From positions 1 to 56,502 of the forward strand of contig CABUEI010000012.1 in assembly GCA_902490585.1 (NCBI GenBank): a DNA stretch of 56,502 nt, given 5' to 3'. The DNA is from an uncultured Oscillospiraceae bacterium (GTDB lineage Bacteria; Bacillota; Clostridia; Oscillospirales; Ruminococcaceae). Of this stretch, positions 26,277 to 35,993 are shown in pieces. The notes under the pieces were generated by a model, which had not been told where the DNA came from, ran no database searches, and saw only the letters and a program-made list of their open reading frames with translations. A program made the position numbers and the translations under genes. Every line of letters begins with the position of its first letter. The first letter of the stretch is position 1.

Positions 26277-26317
26277 AAAAAGCAGTATCGTCTTTCGGTA
26301 CTGCTTTTGCTTTTTAT
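26277..26317 (+). terminator. Terminator of the GH26-epimerase operon
   Basis: Stem AAAAGCAGTA / TACTGCTTTT with a loop of about 12 nt, then GCTTTTT, starting 15 nt after the stop codon. Confidence 0.85.
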
Positions 26318-26419
26318 ATACGGATTTGATATAGTCGGATTTTAGACAATGTTCAAGTAGTCGAACATAATTTATAATATAAATGAAGACTTATTTTTGG
26401 CTGAATCGGAGAAACCGTT

Positions 26420-26630
26420 ATGATAGTATATACGCCGCTTTGGGACACGATGAAAAAAGCGTGGAATTTCGACCTATGCGCTTATCAATAAATATAATTT
26501 AAGCAGCAGTACAATAAACAGACTGCGACACAACATGGGAGTTACCACTCAACTGATAGACGACCTTTGTCCTATACTTGACTGTAAAGTTGAAGATATC
26601 ATGAAATATGAGAATAATGACAAAAAATAA
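26420..26630 (+). pseudogene. Frameshifted small HTH (Xre/Cro type) regulator
   Basis: An ATG at 26420 with GGAG upstream opens MIVYTPLWDTMKKA, which stops early at TAA 26489-26491. From about 26456 another frame continues as GISTYALINKYNLSSSTINR, then LRHNMGVTTQLIDDLCPILD and a short tail to TAA 26628-26630. Joined, they make a typical small helix-turn-helix protein of about 69 residues (MKKxGISTYALI and STINRLRH are family hallmarks). A single base difference near the AAAAAAGCG run breaks it. It may be a real pseudogene or a sequencing error. Confidence 0.8.
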
Positions 26631-26668
26631 CCGCCTGAGTTTTTTAAAACCGTGGCGGTTATTTTTTA
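26624..26668. terminator. Bidirectional terminator between the HTH remnant and the NERD gene
   Basis: Perfect 10-bp stem AATAACCGCC (26626-26635) / GGCGGTTATT (26654-26663), T run after it on plus (TTTTTT) and A run before it, so it works for both convergent units. It overlaps the stop codon of the HTH remnant. Confidence 0.88.
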
Positions 26669-27793
26669 TCTGTACTTATTAACTATATTTATAATATCGT
26701 AACCGTATTTCTGTATTTTTCCCTCGCCGAATCCCCTTATACTTCTGAGTTGTTCGGGAACAGTCGGCATAAGTCTGATTATTTCGATCAGTTCATCGTT
26801 TTTGAACACATAATACGCCTTGATATTTTCGGCTTTACTCTTTTCATATCTGTACTGTCTGAGTGCTTTGTAGATTGGCAGATTTTCGTATCCTGCTGTG
26901 TTATCTGTTGATGAAGCAATGTCAAACCCGCTTGTATCAGGTGTTGGTACCGGTACAGCGACTGTTTGTGAACGATAAGTATTATTTGGTTGGTTCACGC
27001 TGAAAGAACAGGAAACGGGTGTTTCTTTTGCCGTTTCTTTATTTATCATATCCTGATATTTCGATGTATAATCCGTTTTGTTGACAGTATGGTGAGTCAT
27101 AAAGAAATCTGCCAGTTCCTGCATCTGATAATCTGACATTTCGCTGATACTGCTATCTGAACATATTTCTTTGATCTTTCTTACAAGTCCGTCTACCTTT
27201 ACAATTTTATCTTTTATATCTTTCGGAGCATATCTGTAGTCAATAATGCTTTTGGTATTTGCCATTACAATAAGTGAACGGTAATTATTATGAAAATTAC
27301 TTTCAAACATTCCTCGTGTAAAAAAGTTTTTGGTATCTCTTCGCATTTCCTTTATAAGAGCGAGGTGTCTTTCATTCTGTGTTACAGGGCTGTACATACC
27401 CTCTTGCCTGAACGTTTTTCCGTTTCCTGTTCTGCGTATGAAATTACCGCTGTTGTCCACAAAAATATTACCGTAAAGATTTTTACTCTCGATAAGTATG
27501 GTAACTTTTCTTGTTACGATAAGAAAATCTATCTGAGCGGTACAACCGTTATATTCCAGATACAAATCGTGAATTATATACATAGGAATATGGCTGTTTT
27601 TCAGCTCATACATAATAGCGTTTTCGCCTGCTATACCGTATTTTACAAACGCCTTGTCACGTTCTATAGCCTGTTTTGTGGCTTCTGGAGCAACCAGCTG
27701 ATAGTATTCCATCTGTCTTAGCTGTTCCTCTGCGTTACTGTCTTCTTTCAGTACTATCGGTGATGACAGTTTATTGAATATTCCCAGTCCCAT
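26666..27793 (-). CDS. NERD-domain protein with C-terminal HRDC domain
   Basis: A 375-residue protein. After about 65 residues comes a NERD (nuclease-related) domain: GIAGENAIMYELKN, IHDLYLEYNGCTAQIDFLIV and the IESKNLYG segment, matching the E-x-D-x(9+)-ExK nuclease-like arrangement. The last 80 residues form an HRDC nucleic-acid-binding domain (ALRQYRYEKSKAENIKAYYV, LRSIRGFGEGKIQKYG). A DNA-processing role is inferred. I chose the ATG at 27793 (AGGAG 5 nt upstream); a longer reading would start inside the promoter. Confidence 0.9.
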   Translation of the reverse strand: MGLGIFNKLSSPIVLKEDSNAEEQLRQMEYYQLVAPEATKQAIERDKAFVKYGIAGENAIMYELKNSHIPMYIIHDLYLEYNGCTAQIDFLIVTRKVTILIESKNLYGNIFVDNSGNFIRRTGNGKTFRQEGMYSPVTQNERHLALIKEMRRDTKNFFTRGMFESNFHNNYRSLIVMANTKSIIDYRYAPKDIKDKIVKVDGLVRKIKEICSDSSISEMSDYQMQELADFFMTHHTVNKTDYTSKYQDMINKETAKETPVSCSFSVNQPNNTYRSQTVAVPVPTPDTSGFDIASSTDNTAGYENLPIYKALRQYRYEKSKAENIKAYYVFKNDELIEIIRLMPTVPEQLRSIRGFGEGKIQKYGYDIINIVNKYR

Positions 27794-27824
27794 ATTTTCT
27801 CCTATCATGTTTCTGAATATCTTA

Positions 27825-27853
27825 AGTGTAACATAATTATTACCGGCAGTCAA
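27825..27853 (-). promoter_or_regulatory. Promoter of the NERD-HRDC gene
   Basis: Minus strand TTGACT (27853-27848), a 17-nt spacer, TACACT (27830-27825), about 32 nt before the ATG at 27793. It excludes the longer reading frame start at 27853. Confidence 0.7.
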
Positions 27854-27858
27854 TATAA

Positions 27859-27900
27859 GAAAAACAAAAAGAGCTGTCTGCTATTTTATGCAGACAGCTC
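27859..27900 (-). terminator. Terminator at the end of the ddl-like to murC operon
   Basis: Stem GAGCTGTCTGC / GCAGACAGCTC (27871-27900) with an 8-nt loop; on the minus strand it runs into TTTTTGTTTTT. It lies 21 nt after the murC stop. Confidence 0.92.
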
Positions 27901-27921
27901 CTATATGTCGGATTGTTTGAA

Positions 27922-29307
27922 TTATTCGCCGTATTTCTCTTTCAGTATCTCTTCGATTCTGAAAGCGACCTTATACACATCGCCGCAACCGAGCGTGATT
28001 ATTATATCTCCGCTTTCTGCGTTATCGGCAACATACTGTGCAACCTCTTCAAATGTTGGGAACCACTTGCAACCGGGGATTTTAGCCGCAAGGTCAGCTG
28101 AGTAGACGTTATATGTGTTCTTTTCACGGCTACCCATTATCTCGGTCAGAACAACTTTATCGGCGATTTCAAGCGCACTTGCAAAGTCGTCCATAAGTGT
28201 GTAGGTTCTCGAATAGGTGAACGGCTGATGCACAGCCCATACACGTTTAAAGTCCTGCATTGCCTTTGCTGTTTTCAGCGTTGCGGTAACTTCTGCCGGG
28301 TGGTGAGCATAGTCGTCAACTACAGTAATACCGCCGATAGTAGCAAGACGTTCAAATCTTCTTCCTGCACCCCAGAAAGTGCTGAGTCCCTTATTTATGT
28401 TTTCGGGAGTAACACCGGTAGCCAGTGCGGCGGCACAGGCGGCAACCGCATTGAGAACATTATGCGCACCGGGAACGTGTATCGAGATACGCTCTATCTT
28501 CTTACCGTTTTCCATAAGGTCAAAATCGGTCCGGAAATCGGATATACGTTCAATATTTTCGGGGTAATATCTGTTCTTGTCGCTCTTGCCGAATGTGATT
28601 ATCTGCTTGTCAAAGCCCGAAGCCTTGACCGCTCTCATCGTGTTTTCATCATCGCCGTTTACAACGAGGATATCTGTTGTGTTGTCGCAGAACTTTGTAA
28701 ATGACGCTCTAAGGTTATCCATTGTCTTGAAGAAATCAAGGTGATCGGCGTCGATATTCAGTATAATAGAAATATTCGGGAACAGGTGCAGGAACGTATT
28801 TGAAAATTCGCACGCTTCACATACCATTACATTGCTTGAACCCGCTCTTCCGCTACCGCCTATAGCTTTCAGTTTTCCGCCGATAACGGTAGACAGGTCA
28901 ACATTCTGAGCAAGATACATGTGTGTCAGCATTGAGGAAGTCGTCGTTTTTCCGTGTGTACCTGATACACATACAGCCTTGTTGTACCAGCTTGTAACAA
29001 GACCGAGCAGTTCGCAACGCTCGATAGTTTTTACACCGCTTGCTTTTGCGGCGATAAGTTCGGGGTTATCGCTCATAATAGCCGCTGTGTATACGATAAG
29101 GTCTGCACCCTCTATATTTTCGGCTCTCTGTCCCATATAAACGGGTATTCCCATCTTGCGTACTGCTTTTAATGTTTCGGTTTCGTTGTTGTCAGAGCCC
29201 GTAAGATAATAGCCCTTGCTGTGAAGTATCTGTGCCAGCGGATACATACCGCTTCCGCCTATACCGATAAAATGAACGTGCTTCTTTCCTGTGAGGAAAT
29301 CTTCCAT
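27922..29307 (-). CDS. murC: UDP-N-acetylmuramate--L-alanine ligase
   Basis: The 461-residue cytoplasmic enzyme adds L-Ala to UDP-MurNAc in peptidoglycan synthesis. It shows the N-terminal UDP-binding motif HFIGIGGSGM, LTGSDNNET, the Mur-ligase ATP loop SGTHGKTTTSSML, and DDYAHHPAEV typical of MurC. Full length for the family. It is last in the operon, before a strong terminator; the gap from the NUDIX gene is 46 nt. Confidence 0.97.
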   Translation of the reverse strand: MEDFLTGKKHVHFIGIGGSGMYPLAQILHSKGYYLTGSDNNETETLKAVRKMGIPVYMGQRAENIEGADLIVYTAAIMSDNPELIAAKASGVKTIERCELLGLVTSWYNKAVCVSGTHGKTTTSSMLTHMYLAQNVDLSTVIGGKLKAIGGSGRAGSSNVMVCEACEFSNTFLHLFPNISIILNIDADHLDFFKTMDNLRASFTKFCDNTTDILVVNGDDENTMRAVKASGFDKQIITFGKSDKNRYYPENIERISDFRTDFDLMENGKKIERISIHVPGAHNVLNAVAACAAALATGVTPENINKGLSTFWGAGRRFERLATIGGITVVDDYAHHPAEVTATLKTAKAMQDFKRVWAVHQPFTYSRTYTLMDDFASALEIADKVVLTEIMGSREKNTYNVYSADLAAKIPGCKWFPTFEEVAQYVADNAESGDIIITLGCGDVYKVAFRIEEILKEKYGE

Positions 29308-29353
29308 TGTACTCCTGTCCTTTCAGTCAGTATATTTTATTCTATGCTGTAAC

Positions 29354-29887
29354 TCAGCCTAATATCATCTTCGCCTTGAGTAAAGCAAGCTGTGTCTTGC
29401 CGTCTTCGATCTCGCCGTTCATAACCATTTCAACAGCCTTATCAAGCGGAATTTTTACAACCTCAAGGAATTCATCGTCGTCAAGGTTCTGCTTTCCGCC
29501 CTCAAGTCCCGTTGCAAGATACATGTGTGTTATTTCCTGACAGTAAGCAGGCGTGGGAATCATATATCCCATGTATCTGAACTGCTTGCAGGTGCAACCC
29601 GTTTCTTCCTGAAGTTCTCTTCTGCCGGCTTCCGCATGGTCCTCGCCTGCGTTGAGCTTTCCTGCCGGAATCTCCATAAGTACTTTCTGGAACGGATATC
29701 TGAACTGTCTTACAAACAGCACATCGCCATCGTCCGTAACAGGCACAACACCTACACCGCCGTTATGACGTATCACGTCACGGGATACGATCGCACCGTT
29801 TTCAAGCTCAGCCTTATCCGAGCATACGGTGAGAATTTTACCTTCGTACTTTACTTCACTGTCTATAGTCTTTTCAAATAAATGCAT
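29354..29887 (-). CDS. NUDIX hydrolase, ADP-ribose pyrophosphatase type
   Basis: A 177-residue cytoplasmic NUDIX protein. The NUDIX box runs from GKLNAGEDHAEAGRRELQEE to the next TG (pattern GxxxxGE...REL.EETG). The surrounding sequence (KILTVCSDKAELENG, VRQFRYPFQKVLMEIPAG, TPAYCQEITHMYLATGL) matches the ADP-sugar/ADP-ribose pyrophosphatase branch. I start at the ATG 29887 with GAGGA 4 nt upstream, 20 nt after the YfhO stop, rather than at an in-frame start at 29911 that would overlap that gene. Confidence 0.93.
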   Translation of the reverse strand: MHLFEKTIDSEVKYEGKILTVCSDKAELENGAIVSRDVIRHNGGVGVVPVTDDGDVLFVRQFRYPFQKVLMEIPAGKLNAGEDHAEAGRRELQEETGCTCKQFRYMGYMIPTPAYCQEITHMYLATGLEGGKQNLDDDEFLEVVKIPLDKAVEMVMNGEIEDGKTQLALLKAKMILG

Positions 29888-29907
29888 AACGTCCTCTTTT
29901 CTGCGGA

Positions 29908-32487
29908 TCATTCCGCTTTATCGTTATCAATGCCGGTGTTATCCTCATCGGATATATCCGTATTTTCATCATTGCTGTCGTTATCGCTGTCCGTATTTTC
30001 GTTTCCGGGCAACGAAGCCTTGATGTCAAGCTGTTCGTCAACAGTTCTTGTAACAGTTCTTATATAAGCGTTGTGGTTCATCACCGTATCAAGCTGTTGC
30101 TCTGCATAAAGGTGAACATTCGGGTTGGGCTTGTATCTGAATACCTTTTTCAGAACAATGTAGTAAATTATCAGAATTACAGCCGCTCCGACTGTGCAGA
30201 CAACGCCTGCTTTAAGTCCCGGAGTTACATAATTGAACTCTATCTCACATTCGCCTGCGGGTACTCTTATTCCCATTACGCCACGGTTGACCTTTTCGAT
30301 TTCGGCAGGCTCACCGTTTATAGTTGCACTCCAACCGCTTTCCCACGGTACAGTGAATGTAACAAATCTGTCCTCAGTGAACGAAGATGTAGCCGTAAAG
30401 CCGTTTGCTACCGGTGTGAACGTGTCAACCGATGTCTTGGCAAGTTCAAGAGCATCCTTTTCAAATGTATCGTAGTTGAAATCGGAATATCTGTCGGGTT
30501 CAAGCTCAGGCAGGATATCTTTATACTTTTCAACCTGCTCATCGGTCAGTACGACCGCACGGGCAAGCATATTGTCACGGTTGCTCTTTGCAACCTTTTC
30601 GTATTCATCGTCAGTGATATAGTAGCTGTTTGAGTAGCCGATCGGGATATACGCCTTGTTCTTGTATATCGTAAATCCGTCCTGTTCGTCGATCTTCTCA
30701 AAGTTCTTGAGATTTTCAAGCAGAGTTACCGTATCGCTGTATTCCAGCTTGTAGCTCTGGATAATAAGATACTTTGCAGAATTTATTGATCTCATTGCGT
30801 AATATGTGCCGTCGGGGTCAGTATTTACCGAGCGGTTGAAGCCCATTCCGCTGTAGTATTCAAACGCAGAGCCGGGCAGAATACTGTGGAAACTGCGGAA
30901 ACCGTACATTCCCCACAGCATATTGGCGTTGTTGGTGACTCCGTATGTTTCCACTCTGTAGAAGCTGTCATCGTCAAGCTCTATTGTAGCGTCAACTATA
31001 CTGTTGTAGTCGCCGACCTTTGGACCTATCGCTCTGCCGTATATAAGCGTATAGTATGAGAAGCAAAGACACGCAACCATTGTGAAACAGTACGCTTTAT
31101 GCAAAAACCTGTTCGGTTTTATCTTTGCCTTGTTACGAACAAGGATAAAGCATACTATAATTGCCGTTATAGCAAGAATAACCGATATCCAGAACGGAAG
31201 TTTCTCATTCGGAAGCTGGAACAGCTCGGTGACTTTTGTGGTAGTTGTATCTCCCGTACCTATGTCAACAACGTCTTTCGATACCTCTGACGGAAGTATT
31301 CCGACCATGGATATAAGCACTACCGCAAGTGAGCACCATTTAAGTCCGTACTTCATGTCGATCTCGTTGTTTTCAAGAGCGTGAGCCGTCATGAAGCACG
31401 CAACGAGTATCGGCATATAGAACCAGCGTGTATAGTAGTTCGTGTTGAAAAGCACAAAGCTTGAATTCAGTGCGGGAATAAGTGCAAACAGCAGGCATAT
31501 CGGCATAAGCCACTTTGCCCAGTGCTTTTTCTTGTACTTGATAAACGAAATTACACCTGCCATTGAGAACAGCGGCAGATAAGCCGATACACTCGCCCAT
31601 CTTGCCGATGAGTCGGGGAAGAAGTTCTGTCTTGCGGGAATATCGGCAGGGAAGAACAGACTCTGGAAAATAAGTCCGTATCTTTGAACGGGGTTATGGA
31701 ATACTAAATTCCAGCCGTTTAAAGTATTGCTCGAACGTGGTGTGTCTATACAGGTTATTATCGCAGGTACAAACATCGCACCTGCAAGCGCAACACCGAT
31801 AACCGATTCAAACGCAAGAGCAAGGAACGTTTTAAGTGTGATCTTGAACTTGGGGTCAGTCAGTCTGCATAAGAAATAAATAACAAGGAATATACATTCT
31901 CCGATAAAGAAGAAGTAGTTTACAAATGCGTTCAGTGCAACAGTAAGAGCAAAGAATACTCTTCTCTTGTTCACAACAGCCTCTTCAAGAGCAATCAGCA
32001 TAAGAGGGAACACAACCATTGCCTCATGGAAGTGGTTGAAGAATACGTTATACATCGAGAAACCGGAGAATGCGTAAAGAAGTCCTCCAATAAGCGCAGA
32101 CTGCGGTTTTCTTACAAATCTTCTGATATAGGCAAACGCAAACAGCGAACAGCACGATAATTTCAGCACAATAAGAGGAGCCATAAGGTACTTGGCAAAC
32201 TCTGCCGGGAACGGCATAGTAAGCCAGAAGAACGGGCTTCCCAGCGTATAGAACGAGTACGAACCGATAAAGTTCGCACCGAGATCAGTCTGCCAGTTCC
32301 ACATGAAACTGCCGCTTTTTATAGCCTGGTTGCAAAGTGTGTAGAAAGGTATCTGCTGAGCATTGTAGTCGCCGTAATAGATGAAATATCCGCCGTCAAT
32401 AATGACAAACGGCAGGAAAAGTATAACACCCATTATCATTGCCATGAAGAACGCTTTGCGGTAGTATTGCATTTCCGATTTGTACAT
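29908..32487 (-). CDS. YfhO-family multi-spanning membrane protein
   Basis: An 859-residue protein with about 12 hydrophobic helices in the first two thirds, a long extracellular beta-rich part (about 480-770), one last helix (about 785-805) and an acidic, Asp/Asn-rich tail. The pattern YGDYNAQQIPFYTLCNQAIKS, LYAFSGFSMYNVFFNHFHE and ESGWSATINGEPAEIEKVNR is typical of YfhO/GT-C-type proteins; B. subtilis YfhO is linked to lipoteichoic acid glycosylation. A glycosyltransferase role at the membrane is inferred. A clear paralogue lies at 45497-47824. It sits in the housekeeping operon between homocysteine methyltransferase and NUDIX. Confidence 0.9.
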   Translation of the reverse strand: MYKSEMQYYRKAFFMAMIMGVILFLPFVIIDGGYFIYYGDYNAQQIPFYTLCNQAIKSGSFMWNWQTDLGANFIGSYSFYTLGSPFFWLTMPFPAEFAKYLMAPLIVLKLSCCSLFAFAYIRRFVRKPQSALIGGLLYAFSGFSMYNVFFNHFHEAMVVFPLMLIALEEAVVNKRRVFFALTVALNAFVNYFFFIGECIFLVIYFLCRLTDPKFKITLKTFLALAFESVIGVALAGAMFVPAIITCIDTPRSSNTLNGWNLVFHNPVQRYGLIFQSLFFPADIPARQNFFPDSSARWASVSAYLPLFSMAGVISFIKYKKKHWAKWLMPICLLFALIPALNSSFVLFNTNYYTRWFYMPILVACFMTAHALENNEIDMKYGLKWCSLAVVLISMVGILPSEVSKDVVDIGTGDTTTTKVTELFQLPNEKLPFWISVILAITAIIVCFILVRNKAKIKPNRFLHKAYCFTMVACLCFSYYTLIYGRAIGPKVGDYNSIVDATIELDDDSFYRVETYGVTNNANMLWGMYGFRSFHSILPGSAFEYYSGMGFNRSVNTDPDGTYYAMRSINSAKYLIIQSYKLEYSDTVTLLENLKNFEKIDEQDGFTIYKNKAYIPIGYSNSYYITDDEYEKVAKSNRDNMLARAVVLTDEQVEKYKDILPELEPDRYSDFNYDTFEKDALELAKTSVDTFTPVANGFTATSSFTEDRFVTFTVPWESGWSATINGEPAEIEKVNRGVMGIRVPAGECEIEFNYVTPGLKAGVVCTVGAAVILIIYYIVLKKVFRYKPNPNVHLYAEQQLDTVMNHNAYIRTVTRTVDEQLDIKASLPGNENTDSDNDSNDENTDISDEDNTGIDNDKAE

Positions 32488-32528
32488 TCCTAAAATTCCT
32501 TCCGTGATGTAGATTGAATATTTACGGC

Positions 32529-33773
32529 TTAATACAGCACGGCACCGTATTTTTCAGCCATAGCCTCAAGTTTTTCAGGCTCTATAAGTGATTTCTTGTC
32601 TATTATAGCTCTGCCCTGATACAGCATAAGCGCCATTTTAAGCGAAATCTCATCGTCAGATAAAAACGCTACGGGCAGTGTCGCCATGTGCATATTCCTG
32701 CCGAAATCAATAGCGTCGTCCGGAGAATTGATGCTTATTGTCAGGACATCATAGTTTTCACTGCACATCTGTGCAATATCGTCCTCCATATAAGGTCCGC
32801 ACTCTACAGCCGGAGAAAATTCCGTTGTTTCGGGATCTAAGAAGAACATCTGGTTTTCCGTTGCCAGCGCAAGCGAAGTATCCTGTTTTTCGACAGGCTT
32901 TATTTCGGATTTGTCAAGTGCAGAGAGCATTTTACGAAGCTCGGCAATATGCTCTTTTCCCGTACCGCAACAGCCGCCGACAATTTCCGCACCGTTTATA
33001 ACCGATTTCTTTACCGCAAAAGCAAATTCCTCGGGAGAAATACTCTGTATTTCTCCGTCGTTTTCATATACAGCACTGGGCTTTACTATAAGCGAAATTT
33101 TTGCGTATGGAGCAATTTCTTCTATTATATCGGGACATAGATCCGCTGAAGTGCAGTTAAGACCGAAAGCCGATATACCCATTTCCTGAAGTACCAGAAG
33201 AGTACACAGTACATTTGTGCCTATTGCCGTATCTCCGTCCTCATCAACCTTCATTGTAGCGATTATCGGCTTGTTTTCCTTTTTGCAGGCAAGCACAGCC
33301 GCACGCATATTCCACAGCGCAGGCACGGTTTCGATTACAAACATATCGCAGTAGGGCGATAAAGCCTTTACCTGCTGTCTGTATATTGCGGTGATTTCCG
33401 TAAATGTGTAGTCGCCGTAGGGCTCTATGTAAAGTCCCGTAGACGACAGACAGCCTGCGATAAGAGCCTTGCCGTGAAAGTTGTCATAAGTTATCTTTGC
33501 GGCAGTGGCGTTGAGTTCTTCTGTTTTATCCTGGACACCGTAAGCTTTTAAGTTCTCACGGTTCGCACCGTGGGTTGCGGTGTAAAGTATCTGCGAGCCT
33601 GCGTCAAGAAAGCCCTGCTGAAGCTGCGTAAGGGCTTCGGGATGCTCGCAGACAAACTGAGCCGTTGAAACGGTATGGTCATAGCCGTATTTTTCGAGTC
33701 CTGTGCCGGTACCGCCGTCAAGCAGTATCGGCAATCGTATAGGTATATCCTGACTGACGGGATTGCTGTCCAT
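32529..33773 (-). CDS. Homocysteine S-methyltransferase family protein
   Basis: A 414-residue protein. Residues 1-285 are a homocysteine-binding barrel: LLDGGTGTGLEK, YTATHGANRENL, and the zinc ligands in GLNCTSADL and in IVGGCCGTGKEHI. About 130 more residues follow with no B12-binding or pterin domain, so it is not a full MetH; it may work with separate partners, as often in clostridia, or use another methyl donor. The C-terminal part is of unknown role. AAAGGA precedes the ATG; the gene is 18 nt behind argS. Confidence 0.9.
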   Translation of the reverse strand: MDSNPVSQDIPIRLPILLDGGTGTGLEKYGYDHTVSTAQFVCEHPEALTQLQQGFLDAGSQILYTATHGANRENLKAYGVQDKTEELNATAAKITYDNFHGKALIAGCLSSTGLYIEPYGDYTFTEITAIYRQQVKALSPYCDMFVIETVPALWNMRAAVLACKKENKPIIATMKVDEDGDTAIGTNVLCTLLVLQEMGISAFGLNCTSADLCPDIIEEIAPYAKISLIVKPSAVYENDGEIQSISPEEFAFAVKKSVINGAEIVGGCCGTGKEHIAELRKMLSALDKSEIKPVEKQDTSLALATENQMFFLDPETTEFSPAVECGPYMEDDIAQMCSENYDVLTISINSPDDAIDFGRNMHMATLPVAFLSDDEISLKMALMLYQGRAIIDKKSLIEPEKLEAMAEKYGAVLY

Positions 33774-33791
33774 ATTGATTCCTTTCTGAAG

Positions 33792-35546
33792 TTACATTTT
33801 TTCGGGTGCATCGACCTTAAGCAGATCGAGCAGATTCTTGAATACTGTCTTTGTGGCAACGCAAAGAGAAAGTCTTGACTGAAGGATATTCTCCTCCTCG
33901 CCCTTTATCTTGCAGTTGTCGTAGAACTTGTGGAAAAGCTGTGCAAGATCGCACAGATACTTTGTTATCTTTGAGGGATTATAGTCCTTTGCCGCTTCGT
34001 TTATACAGTCGGGCAGAGCGGCAATATGGCGTATGAGTGCAAGTTCTGCGGGATGTGAGTAGTTGAGCTCGTTTACAGGTATATTCTTGTAGCCCGTGCC
34101 CTCTTCTTCCATACGGCGCAGAATACTGCATATTCTTGCGTGTGCATACTGTACATAGAATACGGGGTTGCTTGAGCTTTCCTCTATAGCGAGTTCAAGG
34201 TCGAATTCAAGATGAGTGTTGGGGTCTCTTAAATTGAAGAAGAATCTTGCCGCATCTATCGGTACTTCATCAAGCAGAGTAGACAGTGTGATTGCCTTAC
34301 CTGAACGCTTTGAAAGTTTTACCGTTTCGCCGTTTCTGACAAGCATTACCATCTGCATGATAACTATATCAAGCTTGTTTGCGTCAACACCGAGTGCTGT
34401 CAAAGCGGCTTTCATTCTTGCAATATATCCGTGGTGGTCTGCACCGAGGATATCAACCGCCTTGTCAAAGCCTCTTGTCACCAGTTTGTTATAGTGGTAT
34501 GCGATATCGGGTACGAAGTAGGTAGGAATACCGTTTGCACGGACAAGAACTCTGTCCTGATCGTCGCCGAAATCTGAAGCCTTGAACCAGATAGCGCCGT
34601 CCTTTTCGTATGTCTGACCCTTTTCTGTAAGCATATCAACTATCTGCTTTACGGCACCGTTCTTGTGAAGTGAGCTTTCTCTGAACCATGTGTCATATAC
34701 GATACGGTATTTCTTTAAATCTCTCTCAAGACCGTCTATGTTCAGCGGCAGAGCGTATTCAACAAGTGCGGACTTACGGCTTTCATCGTCTGCGTTTACG
34801 AATTTGTCGCCGTTTATCTTATAGAAATTGTATGCGTGTTCGATTATGTCAACACCCTTGTATACGTCCTCGGGCATAGGGAAGTTTTCTTCATCTTCAA
34901 ATATCTTGCGGCATACGTCCTCATCACCGAATGATGCGATAACGTCAGCCTTGTTTCCGTCTGCGATTTGCATATATCTGATAGACAGCGATTTTCCGAA
35001 CTTTTCAATCTGGTTGCCTGCGTCGTTTACATAGAACTCACGCTCTACATCATAGCCTGCAAACTGTAACACTGAAGATAAGCTGTCGCCGAGCGCACCG
35101 CCTCTTGCATTACCTATGTGCATAGGACCTGTGGGGTTTGCTGATACGAATTCAACAAGTACTCTCTTGCCCTTGCCGAGTTCTGTCTTACCATAGTCGC
35201 TTCCGCTTGAAATAACTTCGCCGACAGTTTCGTTGAACCATGCAGGACTTATGAAAAAGTTAAGAAATCCCGGTCCTGCAACTTCGATCTTTTCAAATAC
35301 AGTGCCTTCAAGTATAGCGGCGTCTGCTATCATCTGACCTATAGCCCTGGGGTTGTTTTTAAGAGCCTTTGCACTTGCCATTGCGGCATTGCATGAGAAA
35401 TCGCCGTGCGATACATCGGCAGGACGCTCAACGTTGAAAGCCGGCAGGGGAACTGCCTCTATCTTACCCTCGGCAACCAGTCTGCCCAGTGCGTTCATTA
35501 CCGTTTCCTTTACCTGCTGTTTAGCAAGTTCGATCATATTGTTCAT
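33792..35546 (-). CDS. argS: Arginyl-tRNA synthetase
   Basis: The 584-residue class I synthetase has the ArgRS N-terminal Add-1 domain, FVSANPTGPMHIGNARGG with the HIGN signature, the KMSKS-like KLSKRSGK, and the C-terminal anticodon-binding DALR domain. Its ATG shares one base with the TGA stop of the preceding DUF1934 gene and an AAGGAG site lies within that gene, implying translational coupling. Confidence 0.97.
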   Translation of the reverse strand: MNNMIELAKQQVKETVMNALGRLVAEGKIEAVPLPAFNVERPADVSHGDFSCNAAMASAKALKNNPRAIGQMIADAAILEGTVFEKIEVAGPGFLNFFISPAWFNETVGEVISSGSDYGKTELGKGKRVLVEFVSANPTGPMHIGNARGGALGDSLSSVLQFAGYDVEREFYVNDAGNQIEKFGKSLSIRYMQIADGNKADVIASFGDEDVCRKIFEDEENFPMPEDVYKGVDIIEHAYNFYKINGDKFVNADDESRKSALVEYALPLNIDGLERDLKKYRIVYDTWFRESSLHKNGAVKQIVDMLTEKGQTYEKDGAIWFKASDFGDDQDRVLVRANGIPTYFVPDIAYHYNKLVTRGFDKAVDILGADHHGYIARMKAALTALGVDANKLDIVIMQMVMLVRNGETVKLSKRSGKAITLSTLLDEVPIDAARFFFNLRDPNTHLEFDLELAIEESSSNPVFYVQYAHARICSILRRMEEEGTGYKNIPVNELNYSHPAELALIRHIAALPDCINEAAKDYNPSKITKYLCDLAQLFHKFYDNCKIKGEEENILQSRLSLCVATKTVFKNLLDLLKVDAPEKM

Positions 35547-35968
35547 CAGTTACACTCCTTGACGTTTATAAACATTTCATTTTCCGACATATAGCTTGAA
35601 TTTATGTCGAGCGTGTATTTGAGATAAATATCTCCGCCGCTTTCTTCAAGCTCATTTCTTATTTCATCTGTGCAGACCCCTATCATGAAGTCGCCGAATT
35701 CCGTACCGTAATGGCAGTGGTGTTTCTTTCCCTTTTCGATAAACAGAGAACTTATAGCTTTTCCGCTCCTAGTCATCGTCACCATATCGTCTGTTACTTC
35801 AAGCGTTACCGAGCTTCCCTCAAAGCCTGTGGCTTCGCTTTCATCATAGAAAAGACGGAAACCGTTTTCGGTACGCTCCATGGCGCCGAATGTAAACAGC
35901 TCGGTAGAATCTTTATCCTGGTCTACGGTCTGCGTGCTTTTTATCGTAATACATACGTTCTTTTTCAT
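35546..35968 (-). CDS. DUF1934 (YwiB-like) beta-barrel protein
   Basis: A 140-residue cytoplasmic protein with the calycin-like beta-barrel pattern of DUF1934 (CITIKSTQTVDQDKDSTELF, GFRLFYDESEATGFEG, HYGTEFGDFMIGVCT, LKYTLDINSSYMSEN). In many Firmicutes this family sits directly upstream of argS, as here, with a 1-nt overlap. No molecular function is known. Confidence 0.88.
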   Translation of the reverse strand: MKKNVCITIKSTQTVDQDKDSTELFTFGAMERTENGFRLFYDESEATGFEGSSVTLEVTDDMVTMTRSGKAISSLFIEKGKKHHCHYGTEFGDFMIGVCTDEIRNELEESGGDIYLKYTLDINSSYMSENEMFINVKECN

Positions 35969-35993
35969 TTGTTATTGTTGTCCTTTCAAAACC

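Noticed and set aside
26340..26365. LexA-type operator at GTTCAAGTAGTCGAAC
   Set aside because: The Firmicute LexA box is GAAC...GTTC; here the half-sites are in the opposite order.
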